DNA of 64,000 nucleotides from JBBATK01 sp044228285. Its GTDB lineage: Bacteria; Bacteroidota; Ignavibacteria; Kapaibacteriales; NICIL-2. Position 1 is the stretch's first letter; every line of letters begins with the position of its first letter. Where the stretch lies: contig JBGAVD010000001.1 of assembly GCA_044228285.1 (NCBI GenBank), positions 558,001-622,000 on the forward strand. Direction: 5' to 3'. The translations under genes were made by a program, and so were the position numbers. Below are positions 26,045 through 34,654 of this stretch, in pieces. The notes below the pieces were generated by a model that made no database searches, was not told where the DNA came from, and saw only the letters and a program-made list of their open reading frames with translations.

Positions 26045-27391
26045 TTAGGTAGCTGAAGAGTCAGACTCCATGCGCTGGATTTTCTCGCTCGCACGCGACT
26101 GCTCGCGTTCGATTTCTTGAAAGACCTTTGTCATTAGTTGCTCAACCGAGTTCTTAAGCTCGCGAACTTCGTCGCTCGACGGAATGAACTCCGACATAAA
26201 CTTCTCGAGTGATCGACGGTTTTGCGCTACGGTTTTGTCCACCCCGCCGAATGTCTCCTTAAACCAATCAACAAAGTTGCGTCGTGCTGGCGTTTGAGTG
26301 AGTTCTCCTAGCGACATGTTCACCATGGAATGATCCTCTCGAATGTGCATGAGCAGGGTTTCGAAGGCGAGCAAGGTAGAGATCTGATCAAAACCGTTGG
26401 AGGACAGGAGCGTGTTTTGTACCGTTTGAAATGCTTTCTTGTAGAGGGCAATCTCCTCAGGCACGCCGACGGTTGCGAAGACAAAGTAAAGTTTACTGAT
26501 GTCTTCATGTGTAACATGAGTACGAGCGCGTAGTAGAGCTAGAGCACGGAGTAAATCGATAGATTTCGCCTGCGTTCTTGGCGAGATGTAGAAATCGTTG
26601 TAGTGTCCAGTAGACTGTCCCTTATGGGATTCCCTCAGTGCTCGATTGCGAAGAAACTCAAAGTGACGAACCACCAAATTCATGAAGTAGAGGTCTTCAG
26701 GTTTGATGCTGATACGATAATGCTCGTTACGGCCGGTAATCACTTCATGCATGAACAGCAGTTCTGCAAAGGGGATTTTCTCTGGAGGATGGGCTGTGCG
26801 AGCACCGTGTTGCAAGTACTTCTGAGCAATCTTGAACTGGTTGTAGGGTTCTTTGTCAGGCAGAATCAGAGCTTTGAAAATAAATCGGTCGAGCAAAGCT
26901 TCCGTGACTTCCGTGACACGCAAGTAATTGGTCGATGCGATCACCGTGTGGATGGCGGCTTCTTGGTTTTGAACACCGCGAATCAGGCGGCGTTCGTTGA
27001 GGAGCGAGAGTAGGGCGCGCAGAGTGAAGTCGTTCGCGTCAAAAATCTCGTCGATAAATCCGAACTCACACTCTACAAGCGAGCCCTTGGTGTTGTGTCG
27101 GATGATACCCGTTTTGAGGTCTTCAATATCCAGTCCACCGAAATAGGTATCCGGCTGTTGCTCCTTCGATGCCTGTACCCGGAAGATGTTTGCACCTTCA
27201 AACATGCCGAAAATCTGTTCGGCAAGCAGCGTTTTGCCAACTCCCGTGCGACTTTGCAGGAGCATATGCTCACCGGTGAGTAGAGCGCAAAAGGCTTGTT
27301 CAATGACTTCCTCGCGGTTAACAACGCGCTGGCCAATGAATTGTGCCGCATTTTTCAGTTTTAGAGCGATTTCCTCGATGGAAAGGTGCAT
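26045..27391 (-). CDS. RavA/MoxR-type AAA+ ATPase
   Basis: AAA+ chaperone-like ATPase of 448 aa. Walker A is QSRTGVGKT (46-54), differing from the usual GPPG-x-GKT of the family, and Walker B is FIDEIF (112-117). A sensor 1 Asn lies in VIASTNY and an arginine-finger region in EALLDRFIFKAL. The NTALLSLLNERRL-like stretch (LRALLSLLNERRL) and the FGGLDIEDLKTG insertion resemble E. coli RavA. The C-terminal 120 residues are charged and helical. MoxR/RavA ATPases act with a von Willebrand factor A protein to remodel protein or metal-enzyme complexes. None is adjacent, but a VWA protein gene sits at 63116-64000. The gene is convergent with folA and divergent from rplU. Confidence 0.88.
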   Translation of the reverse strand: MHLSIEEIALKLKNAAQFIGQRVVNREEVIEQAFCALLTGEHMLLQSRTGVGKTLLAEQIFGMFEGANIFRVQASKEQQPDTYFGGLDIEDLKTGIIRHNTKGSLVECEFGFIDEIFDANDFTLRALLSLLNERRLIRGVQNQEAAIHTVIASTNYLRVTEVTEALLDRFIFKALILPDKEPYNQFKIAQKYLQHGARTAHPPEKIPFAELLFMHEVITGRNEHYRISIKPEDLYFMNLVVRHFEFLRNRALRESHKGQSTGHYNDFYISPRTQAKSIDLLRALALLRARTHVTHEDISKLYFVFATVGVPEEIALYKKAFQTVQNTLLSSNGFDQISTLLAFETLLMHIREDHSMVNMSLGELTQTPARRNFVDWFKETFGGVDKTVAQNRRSLEKFMSEFIPSSDEVRELKNSVEQLMTKVFQEIEREQSRASEKIQRMESDSSAT

Positions 27392-27478
27392 GTTTCCCCA
27401 GACCTATAGTACAATGGCATCCAATTGTGCGGAAATATACAATCTTGCACCCAAAGCAGCCTCTCCGAAAAATCGTTT

Positions 27479-27507
27479 TTGCAATTCAACATTTCGTACT
27501 ATTTTTG
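27479..27507 (+). promoter_or_regulatory. Bacteroidota-type promoter of rplU-rpmA
   Basis: A TTG at 27479-27481, within a TTTTTG run, is followed by exactly 18 bases and then TATTTTTG at 27500-27507. This is a full match to the TTG-N17-23-TAnnTTTG promoter described in Flavobacterium and Bacteroides. It lies about 35 bp before the rplU start, a reasonable distance for a short leader. Confidence 0.7.
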
Positions 27508-27541
27508 CAGTCCGATCAAATCATCGCAAGGTAAGACACAC

Positions 27542-27853
27542 ATGACAGCAATCGTAGAAATCGCAGGAAAGCAATACAATGTCAAGCAAGCTGACAAAAT
27601 TGTTGTTCCTTTCTTGTCCGGCAATCCGGACGATACGGTGGAGTTCACCAACATCCTCGCTTCAACTGAAGGCGAGCAAACACGCGTTGGTACGCCTCTG
27701 CTTGAGGGTCGTGTCACAGCGAAGATTCTAGAGCACGGTCGTGGCGATAAGATTCTTGTTTTCAAGAAGCGTCGTCGCAAAGGCTATCAGAAGATGAATG
27801 GCCACCGTCAGGACTTTACAAAGATTGAAATTACAAACGTTAGCATAGCTTAA
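27542..27853 (+). CDS. rplU: Ribosomal protein bL21
   Basis: Protein of the large ribosomal subunit that binds 23S rRNA. The 103-aa chain begins MTAIVEIAGKQYNV and contains the family pattern RVGTPLLEGRVTAKILEHGRGDKILVFKKRRRKGYQK within its second half, ending with a strand TKIEITNVSIA. This is the normal bL21 length. The start at 27542 is chosen over a frame opening at 27425, since the extra 39 residues overlap the promoter. It is followed after 10 bp by rpmA, the near-universal rplU-rpmA pair. A clear Bacteroidota-type promoter lies just upstream. Confidence 0.98.
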   Translation: MTAIVEIAGKQYNVKQADKIVVPFLSGNPDDTVEFTNILASTEGEQTRVGTPLLEGRVTAKILEHGRGDKILVFKKRRRKGYQKMNGHRQDFTKIEITNVSIA

Positions 27854-27863
27854 GGAGCACTCA

Positions 27864-28124
27864 ATGGCACATAAAAAAGGGGCCGGATCTACAAAGAACG
27901 GTCGCGATTCAAATGCGCAGCGACTAGGAATTAAGAAATTTGGTGGACAGGTCGTTACGGCTGGCAATATCATTGCTCGTCAGAACGGTACCCACTGGCA
28001 CCCAGGCGTCAACGTTGGTCTGGGCAAGGACTACACGATCTTTGCTCTTGTTGACGGGGTAGTGAAATTCGAGCGCAAGGATCGCAAGAGATTGAAAATC
28101 TCCGTGGTTCCTCAAACTGTCTGA
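27864..28124 (+). CDS. rpmA: Ribosomal protein bL27
   Basis: Large-subunit ribosomal protein whose N-terminal tail reaches the peptidyl transferase centre. The 86-aa protein begins MAHKKGAGSTKNGRDS directly, so there is no cleaved N-terminal extension of the kind found in Firmicutes. The core RLGIKKFGGQVVTAGNIIARQ and the motif HPGVNVGLGKDYTIFAL are typical. A good Shine-Dalgarno site (AAGGAG) lies eight bases before the ATG. The gene forms an operon with rplU and ends at a hairpin terminator at 28155-28188. Confidence 0.98.
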   Translation: MAHKKGAGSTKNGRDSNAQRLGIKKFGGQVVTAGNIIARQNGTHWHPGVNVGLGKDYTIFALVDGVVKFERKDRKRLKISVVPQTV

Positions 28125-28154
28125 GAATTCCACATGCATTCATGATGGTTTTAC

Positions 28155-28188
28155 ACCCTGTTCAGTGATCTGAAGAGGGTTTTTTTTT
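28155..28188 (+). terminator. Intrinsic terminator of rplU-rpmA
   Basis: Arms ACCCTGTTCAG and CTGAAGAGGGT pair with a single internal mismatch around a TGAT loop, followed directly by a run of nine T. It lies 30 bp past the rpmA stop. Confidence 0.88.
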
Positions 28189-28324
28189 ATGAAGCGGTCT
28201 GTGAAAACTCCTAGTGTTCAGGCATTCGTTCTGATCCCAGAGTAGTTTTCAAAACACAACAGCAAACTCACCGAAGGTTCTTCCTTCACAACATTCACTC
28301 TAACACACCCACTCTGGAGTTATT

Positions 28325-29257
28325 ATGAAGATTACCGTGATTGGCGCCGGCAATGTTGGCGCAACAGCAGCACAGCACTTGGCCTATTATGAAATGGCAG
28401 AAGAAGTTGTCATCGTTGATATTGCTGAGGGTATTCCACAAGGTAAGGGTCTAGACATGTACGAGGCAATGCCGGTACTTGCGTCTGATACTCGTATTGT
28501 TGGTACCAATAGCTATGATGAGACAGAAGGGTCAGACTTTGTCATCATGACAGCAGGTTTAGCACGTAAACCAGGCATGAGTCGTGATGATTTGCTTTCA
28601 GCAAATGCGAAAATCGTTAGCTCCTGTGTTGAGCAAGCGTACGCGAAGTCACCAAATGCATTCTTTATCGTCGTATCAAATCCTCTGGATGTCATGACCT
28701 ATTTGACGCTCAAGCGCACTGGCGCAGCGAAGAATAAGGTTATTGGTATGGCTGGCGTTCTTGATACTGCGCGCTATCGTACATTCATCTCTATGGAGCT
28801 GAACTGTTCGGTAGAAGATGTGCAGGCAATCCTCATGGGTGGCCACGGCGACTCCATGGTGCCACTTCCAAGCTACACAACGGTTGCTGGTATACCTTTG
28901 ACGCAATTGCTTCCAGAAGATCGCATTAACGCTATCGTCGAGCGCGCGAAAGCTGGCGGTATCGAGATTGTAAATCACCTCAAGACTGGTTCCGCATACT
29001 ATGCGCCATCTGCATCTGCTGTTCAAATGGTTGATAGCATCGCTAAGAACAAGCGCCGCATTCTTCCTTGCGCTGTTTTGCTCGAAGGAGAATATGGTCT
29101 CAATGGTGTTTGCGTCGGAGTTCCTGTAAAGCTTGGTAAGAATGGTGTCGAGCAAATTCTCGAGATCAAGTTGAGCGAAAGTGAACAAGCTTTGCTTCAG
29201 AAGTCGGCTGACGATGTTCAAGCGAACATTGCAAAACTTGCCGAAATGGGTTTCTAG
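28325..29257 (+). CDS. mdh: Malate dehydrogenase, NAD-dependent, LDH-like type
   Basis: Interconverts malate and oxaloacetate in the TCA cycle. The 310-aa protein starts with the Rossmann motif GAGNVGATAAQ (7-17) and has an acidic residue (Asp32 in VDI) at the end of the second strand, which favours NAD over NADP. Substrate-binding arginines 81 and 87 lie in GLARKPGMSRDD, and the catalytic His174 is in GGHGDSMVP. Length and sequence fit the group of tetrameric LDH-like malate dehydrogenases found in Chlorobi and Bacteroidota. GGAG lies six bases before the ATG. The gene stands alone, bounded by the rpmA terminator upstream and its own terminator at 29302. Confidence 0.97.
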   Translation: MKITVIGAGNVGATAAQHLAYYEMAEEVVIVDIAEGIPQGKGLDMYEAMPVLASDTRIVGTNSYDETEGSDFVIMTAGLARKPGMSRDDLLSANAKIVSSCVEQAYAKSPNAFFIVVSNPLDVMTYLTLKRTGAAKNKVIGMAGVLDTARYRTFISMELNCSVEDVQAILMGGHGDSMVPLPSYTTVAGIPLTQLLPEDRINAIVERAKAGGIEIVNHLKTGSAYYAPSASAVQMVDSIAKNKRRILPCAVLLEGEYGLNGVCVGVPVKLGKNGVEQILEIKLSESEQALLQKSADDVQANIAKLAEMGF

Positions 29258-29751
29258 TTTTCTGACGATTTCTCGAAGTCTTGGCTTCGAAACGACTATA
29301 CAGCGAGCACGATTTGTCATCGTGCTCGCTTTTTTTTGCGCGATACGTACTCTCCCGAATATCACTGTTGTCCTTACCTGCATGAGCCGCAAACCATGAT
29401 AGGCACTGACTTTCGAGACGCAGCCCTTGCAGTAGCTGAAAGCGTCAAGCTGATGAATGCGGAGCTTCGAACGCAGCGCATCTGTAAAATAAATGAACAG
29501 AGACTGAAACAGAAAATCATGCCCGCTGATTATTGACAATGAAACAGAAGCACATTACAAACGGATATCCTTGCCAATAGCTACTCGTGTTTCAGAAGAT
29601 TAGTCGCTTTGACGACGCGCAAAAGAAGACGTTCCGGAACGTGTTCTTTATTATAACGGCAAAGCTGGTAGGCTGAGCTGGACGCAGCTCAATCTTACCT
29701 CGTCTCTTGGTCACGGTAACATATTGTCTCACATGATTGTAAGGATAGCTT
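29258..29751. other. 494-bp intergenic region after mdh
   Basis: Holds the mdh terminator (29302-29337) and otherwise no feature I can support. A 66-codon frame at 29336-29536 begins inside the terminator tail and lacks a ribosome site, so I do not call it. A short stem GAGCTG/CAGCTC lies near 29675-29690. AAGGA sits ten bases before the next ATG. Confidence 0.4.
29302..29337 (+). terminator. Intrinsic terminator of mdh
   Basis: Arms AGCGAGCACGAT and ATCGTGCTCGCT are perfectly complementary over 12 bp around a five-base loop, followed by a run of eight T. It lies 45 bp past the mdh stop. Confidence 0.92.
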
Positions 29752-31047
29752 ATGAAAAGCTTTTTAAAAGTTTGCATGTATCTCGTTACATGCGCCCTCG
29801 GTTTTCCTCTTCTCGCAGACTCTCATTCATCACAGACCTCTTTATTTAACAAGGACACAGAGCAGCCTGTTGTGTCGTCGAGGTTGGTGTGTAATGGAGT
29901 GTATGAAGGGACGGTAAGCGACAAGCCTGATCTTAGCTCTCTTCGTTCGAATCTGGGCTCTGTAAAGTTGGATGCTGCTTCCTTTAATTATCGACTGGAA
30001 GTCGACACCATTAATCCGGGTATAACAGCCACTGTTGACTTTAAGCTGAAGCCCATCGATTATGCAAAATCAGGTCACGCCTTCGTTCGTTGTGTTGATC
30101 TTGCTGGCAATGTCACATCATTCACTGTGTCGTTTACACCTCGTCGGTTAACACTTACAGACCAGAGCTTAGGTGTTGTTTACCCAGATAGCACAGTTAT
30201 ACAACGGGTTCCGTTCATCAATAACTCTGGTGAAGCAATCACAGCAACAAGCATCGAGCTCAGTGATGGTAACCCTGATTTTCGTCTTGATTCCTCAACA
30301 AAACAGAATCAAGTCATTCAGAATGGTGATACCCTTTGGGTCTTGGTGCAGTTTAGAGCAACTCAGGTTAAAGACTATTCCGCACATGTAACGGTGCGCT
30401 TGGGTTGCGATACGAATAACACGCAGAGTCTCATGCTGCGCGTGAATGTTGGTACATTAACCTTTACCATTCCTGATATCAACTTTGGAGAGAAAGAGAT
30501 CAATACTGATTGGTCGGTTGATGTGATGGCGGTGAATAATGGCTCGCTTGCTGCTACTCTCCAATCTCTCAGTCTAAAAAATGGAACTCAGAATTTTAGT
30601 CTGAAGAATGTGGCAAGCTTGCCTTTAAAAGTGGCGGCTGGTGCTTCGGTAAAAGTTGCAGAGGTTGAGTTTAAACCGAGAGCTGCTGGAAGTTTCAATG
30701 ACAACTTTAGCTATGATCTCATAGAAGATAAAGTTGGAATTCTGTCGACACCAGCAGTGAGCGGATCAGCGATGGTTACGACTGAAGTGCGTGAAGATGT
30801 TGATCAGTTCTTCGAGGTTCAGCCGAACCCTGCACAATCGGAGCTTATCGTGCAATCTCGTACTGCAGCGGAACAGGCAATGACGGTGCAGGTCTTTGAT
30901 GCAGCTGGTAGCGTCGTTGGTGTGTACACAAAGCAGGGAATAGATCGTTTGCACATCCCTGTGAGTGCAATACCTAATGGAGTATACTTCTGCAGAGTTG
31001 ATTGTGGCATCGTGCAACGTGTGTTCCGCTTTATGGTTGTTCACTAA
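29752..31047 (+). CDS. Secreted protein with T9SS C-terminal sorting domain
   Basis: The 431-aa protein begins with a basic, hydrophobic signal peptide (MKSFLKVCMYLVTCALGFPLLADS). Residues about 120-340 contain two Ig-like segments of the ASPM/SPD-2/Hydin kind (for example VIQRVPFINNSGEAITATSI and WSVDVMAVNNGSLAATLQSL). The last 80 residues form a type A T9SS sorting domain: QPNPAQSELIV, then VQVFDAAGSVVG, then IPNGVYFCRV and the final VFRFMVVH. Such proteins are exported by the type IX system and attached to, or released from, the cell surface. No catalytic motif is visible and the function is unknown. AAGGA lies ten bases before the ATG. Terminator at 31098; the DUF255 gene is convergent. 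Confidence 0.88.
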   Translation: MKSFLKVCMYLVTCALGFPLLADSHSSQTSLFNKDTEQPVVSSRLVCNGVYEGTVSDKPDLSSLRSNLGSVKLDAASFNYRLEVDTINPGITATVDFKLKPIDYAKSGHAFVRCVDLAGNVTSFTVSFTPRRLTLTDQSLGVVYPDSTVIQRVPFINNSGEAITATSIELSDGNPDFRLDSSTKQNQVIQNGDTLWVLVQFRATQVKDYSAHVTVRLGCDTNNTQSLMLRVNVGTLTFTIPDINFGEKEINTDWSVDVMAVNNGSLAATLQSLSLKNGTQNFSLKNVASLPLKVAAGASVKVAEVEFKPRAAGSFNDNFSYDLIEDKVGILSTPAVSGSAMVTTEVREDVDQFFEVQPNPAQSELIVQSRTAAEQAMTVQVFDAAGSVVGVYTKQGIDRLHIPVSAIPNGVYFCRVDCGIVQRVFRFMVVH

Positions 31048-31097
31048 GCAACTTCGTTGCTCAGTTAGCTAGTTTTGTCGGTTGATACGTGCTCAAG

Positions 31098-31134
31098 GCG
31101 CATCAGGTGTTGACACCTGGTGCGCTTTTATTTT
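31098..31134 (+). terminator. Intrinsic terminator after the T9SS protein at 29752
   Basis: Arms GCGCATCAGGTGT and ACACCTGGTGCGC pair over 13 positions with one T-G wobble around a two-base loop, followed by TTTTATTTT. It lies 51 bp past the stop. Confidence 0.88.
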
Positions 31135-31184
31135 ACGATTGTATCGGTGCACCAAACACAAGCCCTTGGTTGAAACTGAGCTAA

Positions 31185-33254
31185 CTACAACTCTATTAGA
31201 ACTCGCTGAGCGTTTAAAGTCCCACGCATCTTCTTCAGATGTTTGGATATGGACTCAGTATTCGCCGAAGTCGTAGAGCAGGATCTGGCATTGCAGATCT
31301 CGACACTGTTGCTCTCAATCTGAGACTCGAAGGCATCAATACTACGGACGAAGGGAATTGCGTTGTGGCGCACTTGTTGAATGAGACTCAGGTCTGGCAC
31401 TGCACTCCGGACGATACTTGTTGACAAACCGGCAGCGAGCATGAGGTTCAACCAATGGGCATGATGAGACGGTGAGCGAAGCACCTCATCCTTCATCTCC
31501 AAGATCATAGCGTGTGCTCTATCAATAAACTCAGACCGAGCTCGGATCACGCCGCACTCTAACAGGGCTTGAGCAAGGTGTGCGTTCGATGAGGGTAACA
31601 CTGTGTCGTGCGTTTCTGGACGTGAGTGCACTTCTAGTGCGCTTGCAATACTGCTATAGTTGAGCAGTGAGCTGTTCTTACGAGCAAAGTTCTGTAATGC
31701 TTGTTCCAAGAGTCGCTCACAAAGATCAAGTGTGTGCTCATTTCCGCTCAATTCATGCACATCTAAGCAGGCCATGGCCAAACACGCATAGTCATCTGCG
31801 AAGGCCGCGATATGATCACGTTGTTCGTACTCTGCGTAGGGGAGACAATGGAGCAGGGCGTTGTGGTTGGGATACGCTAGTCGAACAATCTCATTGAGTA
31901 GATCTTCAGCTCTTTGAGCATAGTGTACATCATCTAATGCCTTTGCAGCATCCGCAAATGCAGAAACACATAGAGCGTTCCAAGAACACAACAGTTTTGT
32001 ATCCACTCCCGGTGGAATGCGTTCCATTCGCGATAGGAGGAGCTTTTTCTTCGACGCATGGAGAAGTCGCTCCAGGTCTTCGACATTGGATTTGAACTCA
32101 GATGCGAGCTGCTCAATGCTTGTTGTACGGAAAAGGACATAGCGACCATCCTCCAGACATTCCTCAGCGCTCATGGAGAACGCTCTCTCAAACACTGCCG
32201 AGTCGTCTCCAAGAAGCTCCTGGATTTCAGTCGGAGTCCAGGTGTAGTACAGTCCTTCTTCACCCTCTGAATCTGCATCTAGTGCAGCATAGTAACAGCC
32301 ATTCGGTGAACGCATATCACGCTCGAGAAAATCGATGCACTCGCGAATGATGGTCTCGAAATCTGGATGAGGAGTTAGTGTGTGACATTGTGCAGCAAGT
32401 GAAATCAATTGTGCATTGTCGTAGAGCATCTTCTCAAAGTGAGGGAGTTTCCAACGAGCATCTGTACTGTAGCGTGCGAAACCGCCGCCAAGCTGATCCC
32501 AGATTCCACCTCGATACATCGCACGAAGACTTCGGTATACATGTTCTTGAATGCTGATCGCCATTGAGCGAGGTTCTGCCTCATCAGCATAGAGTTCAAC
32601 GCATCGTGCAAAGTTCAATTGAAAGCGAAGAGTGCAGGGTATGGGAAACTTGGGCGCTCCTTTGTCAGCGCCATGCTGAGGGTCAAATCGCAGTTGCCAC
32701 TGGCGTAGCGAAGAGACGATCTCTGAGAAATACACACGCTCGTGAGCAACAACAGGTTGAACTAAGGTCTGTTGTAGAACTTGCATGCTATCCTTCGCTG
32801 CACCTTGTACACGTTCAGGCTCCGTTTGAGCAATGTGGGCTAAGCTCGTAAGAATCTGCACCCACTGCTCTTTCGGAAAGTACGTTCCGCCATAGATTGG
32901 TCTGGCATCCGACACGCAGATGACATTCAGAGGCCATCCACCACGACCGCTCATCAATTGGACGGCGTCCATGTAGAATTGGTCGAGGTCTGGACGCTCC
33001 TCACGGTCAACTTTGATGCAGACGAAGTGTGCATTCATTAACTCTGCAACAGATTCATCCTCAAAACTCTGGTGTTCCATTACATGACACCAGTGACAAG
33101 CGGAGTATCCTATACTGACGATGACCAAACGATTCGTGCTTTGGGCGTGACGCCAAACCTCATCTGACCACTCGTGCCAGTGCACAGGATTGCTTGCATG
33201 CTGTCGGAGGTAGAGGCTTGCAGCATTTGTAAGTGTATTCGCATCAAAGTTCAT
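31185..33254 (-). CDS. Thioredoxin-domain DUF255 protein (YyaL/SPATA20 family)
   Basis: The 689-aa protein has an N-terminal thioredoxin-like DUF255 domain (about 1-165). It begins with the family hallmark NAASLYLRQHASNPVHWHEW, then a CxxC-type active site in SACHWCHVMEHQSFED and DREERPDLDQFYM with RGGWPLNV. The rest is an (alpha/alpha)6-barrel-like region of the six-hairpin glycosidase superfamily, with GGIWDQLGGGFARYSTDARWKLPHFEKMLYDNAQ split over 125 bases of coding sequence. Length fits the family (about 650-750 aa). Members are cytosolic, and both a redox role and a sugar-enzyme role have been suggested; function is not established. The gene is convergent with the T9SS protein at 29752 and follows the PGI/PMI gene on the same strand after 239 bp. 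Confidence 0.92.
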   Translation of the reverse strand: MNFDANTLTNAASLYLRQHASNPVHWHEWSDEVWRHAQSTNRLVIVSIGYSACHWCHVMEHQSFEDESVAELMNAHFVCIKVDREERPDLDQFYMDAVQLMSGRGGWPLNVICVSDARPIYGGTYFPKEQWVQILTSLAHIAQTEPERVQGAAKDSMQVLQQTLVQPVVAHERVYFSEIVSSLRQWQLRFDPQHGADKGAPKFPIPCTLRFQLNFARCVELYADEAEPRSMAISIQEHVYRSLRAMYRGGIWDQLGGGFARYSTDARWKLPHFEKMLYDNAQLISLAAQCHTLTPHPDFETIIRECIDFLERDMRSPNGCYYAALDADSEGEEGLYYTWTPTEIQELLGDDSAVFERAFSMSAEECLEDGRYVLFRTTSIEQLASEFKSNVEDLERLLHASKKKLLLSRMERIPPGVDTKLLCSWNALCVSAFADAAKALDDVHYAQRAEDLLNEIVRLAYPNHNALLHCLPYAEYEQRDHIAAFADDYACLAMACLDVHELSGNEHTLDLCERLLEQALQNFARKNSSLLNYSSIASALEVHSRPETHDTVLPSSNAHLAQALLECGVIRARSEFIDRAHAMILEMKDEVLRSPSHHAHWLNLMLAAGLSTSIVRSAVPDLSLIQQVRHNAIPFVRSIDAFESQIESNSVEICNARSCSTTSANTESISKHLKKMRGTLNAQRVLIEL

Positions 33255-33433
33255 TCTTGCATCCTCATGAAAGTTGTACGCCTGTGCGACGAGATATAGA
33301 CTTCGTTGCTACGGTGTGAAAGTGTTCACGCTATCAGCTACGCTAAGAAACCTGATTCAGTATCTGGTGAAGCAATGATGCGCGTATTGCGGAAACCGCA
33401 GAAGGCCGCAGCGCGGTAGGAGGGGAGAATAGG

Positions 33434-33482
33434 CAGGAGACTTGACGCAAGCGCGCAGCGCGCGTGTATGAAAAGTCTCCTG
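33434..33482. terminator. GC-rich hairpin downstream of the PGI/PMI gene
   Basis: Outer arms CAGGAGACTT and AAGTCTCCTG are perfectly complementary over 10 bp. The loop contains a second GC palindrome, GCGCGCAGCGCGC. It starts 12 bp past the PGI/PMI stop (minus strand). No T run follows on the minus strand, so it is a terminator-like or 3'-protecting structure rather than a classic terminator. Confidence 0.5.
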
Positions 33483-33493
33483 CATTCTAAATA

Positions 33494-34570
33494 TTACTTC
33501 TGTTGTGCAAGTAGTGCTTTCAATTGCATGATCACAGGAACCGGTGTTGGATCTACGCCATTAAGCATCGCTAGATAGTAGCTCACCCAGTCACCGAGGT
33601 AGATTGCACTGAACATCCGCCCAAGAAGAGTTTTGCCTTCTGGTCTTATTTCGTGGATACCCTTTACTTGCTTTTTCAGGATATCTTTCAAGGCATCGAA
33701 GCGAATGGAAACGCGATTGTGATCATCCGCGTCGCGAAGGAGTATGATCGAGAAATGCTTCTTCGTGTCAGATGGATAACTCCAACCATTGATCTCATTA
33801 TGATTCATCTCTGGAAGCACATGGCCAAAGGCAACATTCTTAGAGTTTTCCTGAATCTGACCACGCCAGCGAAGATTCACGGCGTCCATTCTCTCTGCTG
33901 AGGAATACACAACAGGAGCAGTACCAAGAAGTTTCTTCGCTAGTGATAGAGCCATGTTCTTTGATGAAGCCTGCGCATACATTGTTGATTGTGCCTCAAG
34001 CAATTCGACAACTTCCTTCATACCACTGCTTGCTTGTTTCCGAGCGGCAGGGCTTACTGTGGGATGTTTCATGAGCGTCATGAGAAGAGGGAAGAAGCTG
34101 TAACCAAGAGCACAGCGAGGTTGAAGACCCGTGGGAATGCCGATAACTGGATATCCCTTCTTTCTTGCCTTCACCGTAATCTTTCCACCGGTGGAAATGC
34201 AGAGAATGTTGTTTGTGCGCTTTTGAGCTTGGTCGAAGGCGCTCAGCGTTTCCTCTGTGTCGCCACTGTAGGAACTGGCGATGACATTGGTTCTGTCATT
34301 GACGCTGCCAGGAAGGCCATAGGTTCTTGAAACACTGATGTTTAGGTGATCCGCGCCTTTCGTAGCAGCGCAGTAGGAACGTGCCAGGTCACCACCAATG
34401 GCAGATCCGCCAAGGCCGAGGATAACGTAGTTGTCGGACGTTGGTTTCTTAGCGAAGAATGGTGCCTCTTCGCCGATACTAATTGCGTGACGGACCTGCT
34501 CCGGAAACGTGAGCAACACGTTGTACATATTGGAGCGGTCTGCGTTAAAGAGTGTGTCGTTCGTTGCCAT
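33494..34570 (-). CDS. Bifunctional phosphoglucose/phosphomannose isomerase (SIS family)
   Basis: Interconverts glucose-6-phosphate or mannose-6-phosphate with fructose-6-phosphate. The 358-aa protein has two SIS sugar-isomerase domains. The first carries GLGGSAIGGDLAR and the Ser-rich phosphate loop SSYSGDTEETL; the second carries FGHVLPEMNHNEINGW, which holds the catalytic Glu/His pattern of the PGI/PMI family. The family is usually 330-360 aa. I chose the ATG at 34570 (MATNDTLFNADR) because AAAGGATC lies a few bases upstream and the frame extending to 34774 adds 68 low-quality residues. A mannose-phosphate route could supply GDP-mannose to Gmd at the left edge. Divergent from the secreted hypothetical gene at 34655, with an 84-bp gap. 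Confidence 0.9.
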   Translation of the reverse strand: MATNDTLFNADRSNMYNVLLTFPEQVRHAISIGEEAPFFAKKPTSDNYVILGLGGSAIGGDLARSYCAATKGADHLNISVSRTYGLPGSVNDRTNVIASSYSGDTEETLSAFDQAQKRTNNILCISTGGKITVKARKKGYPVIGIPTGLQPRCALGYSFFPLLMTLMKHPTVSPAARKQASSGMKEVVELLEAQSTMYAQASSKNMALSLAKKLLGTAPVVYSSAERMDAVNLRWRGQIQENSKNVAFGHVLPEMNHNEINGWSYPSDTKKHFSIILLRDADDHNRVSIRFDALKDILKKQVKGIHEIRPEGKTLLGRMFSAIYLGDWVSYYLAMLNGVDPTPVPVIMQLKALLAQQK

Positions 34571-34654
34571 GGGTGATCCTTTCAATGCTGAGACATGTAT
34601 CTTTGTGAGTACGGCTATCGTACTGCAATGATAACACCAACAGCGCCTTTGTGT

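Noticed and set aside
29336..29536. 66-codon plus-strand frame downstream of mdh
   Set aside because: Begins within the tail of the mdh terminator and lacks a ribosome site.
28676..29539. 287-codon minus-strand frame opposite mdh
   Set aside because: Lies antisense to a clear malate dehydrogenase and has no family resemblance; a shadow of the real gene.
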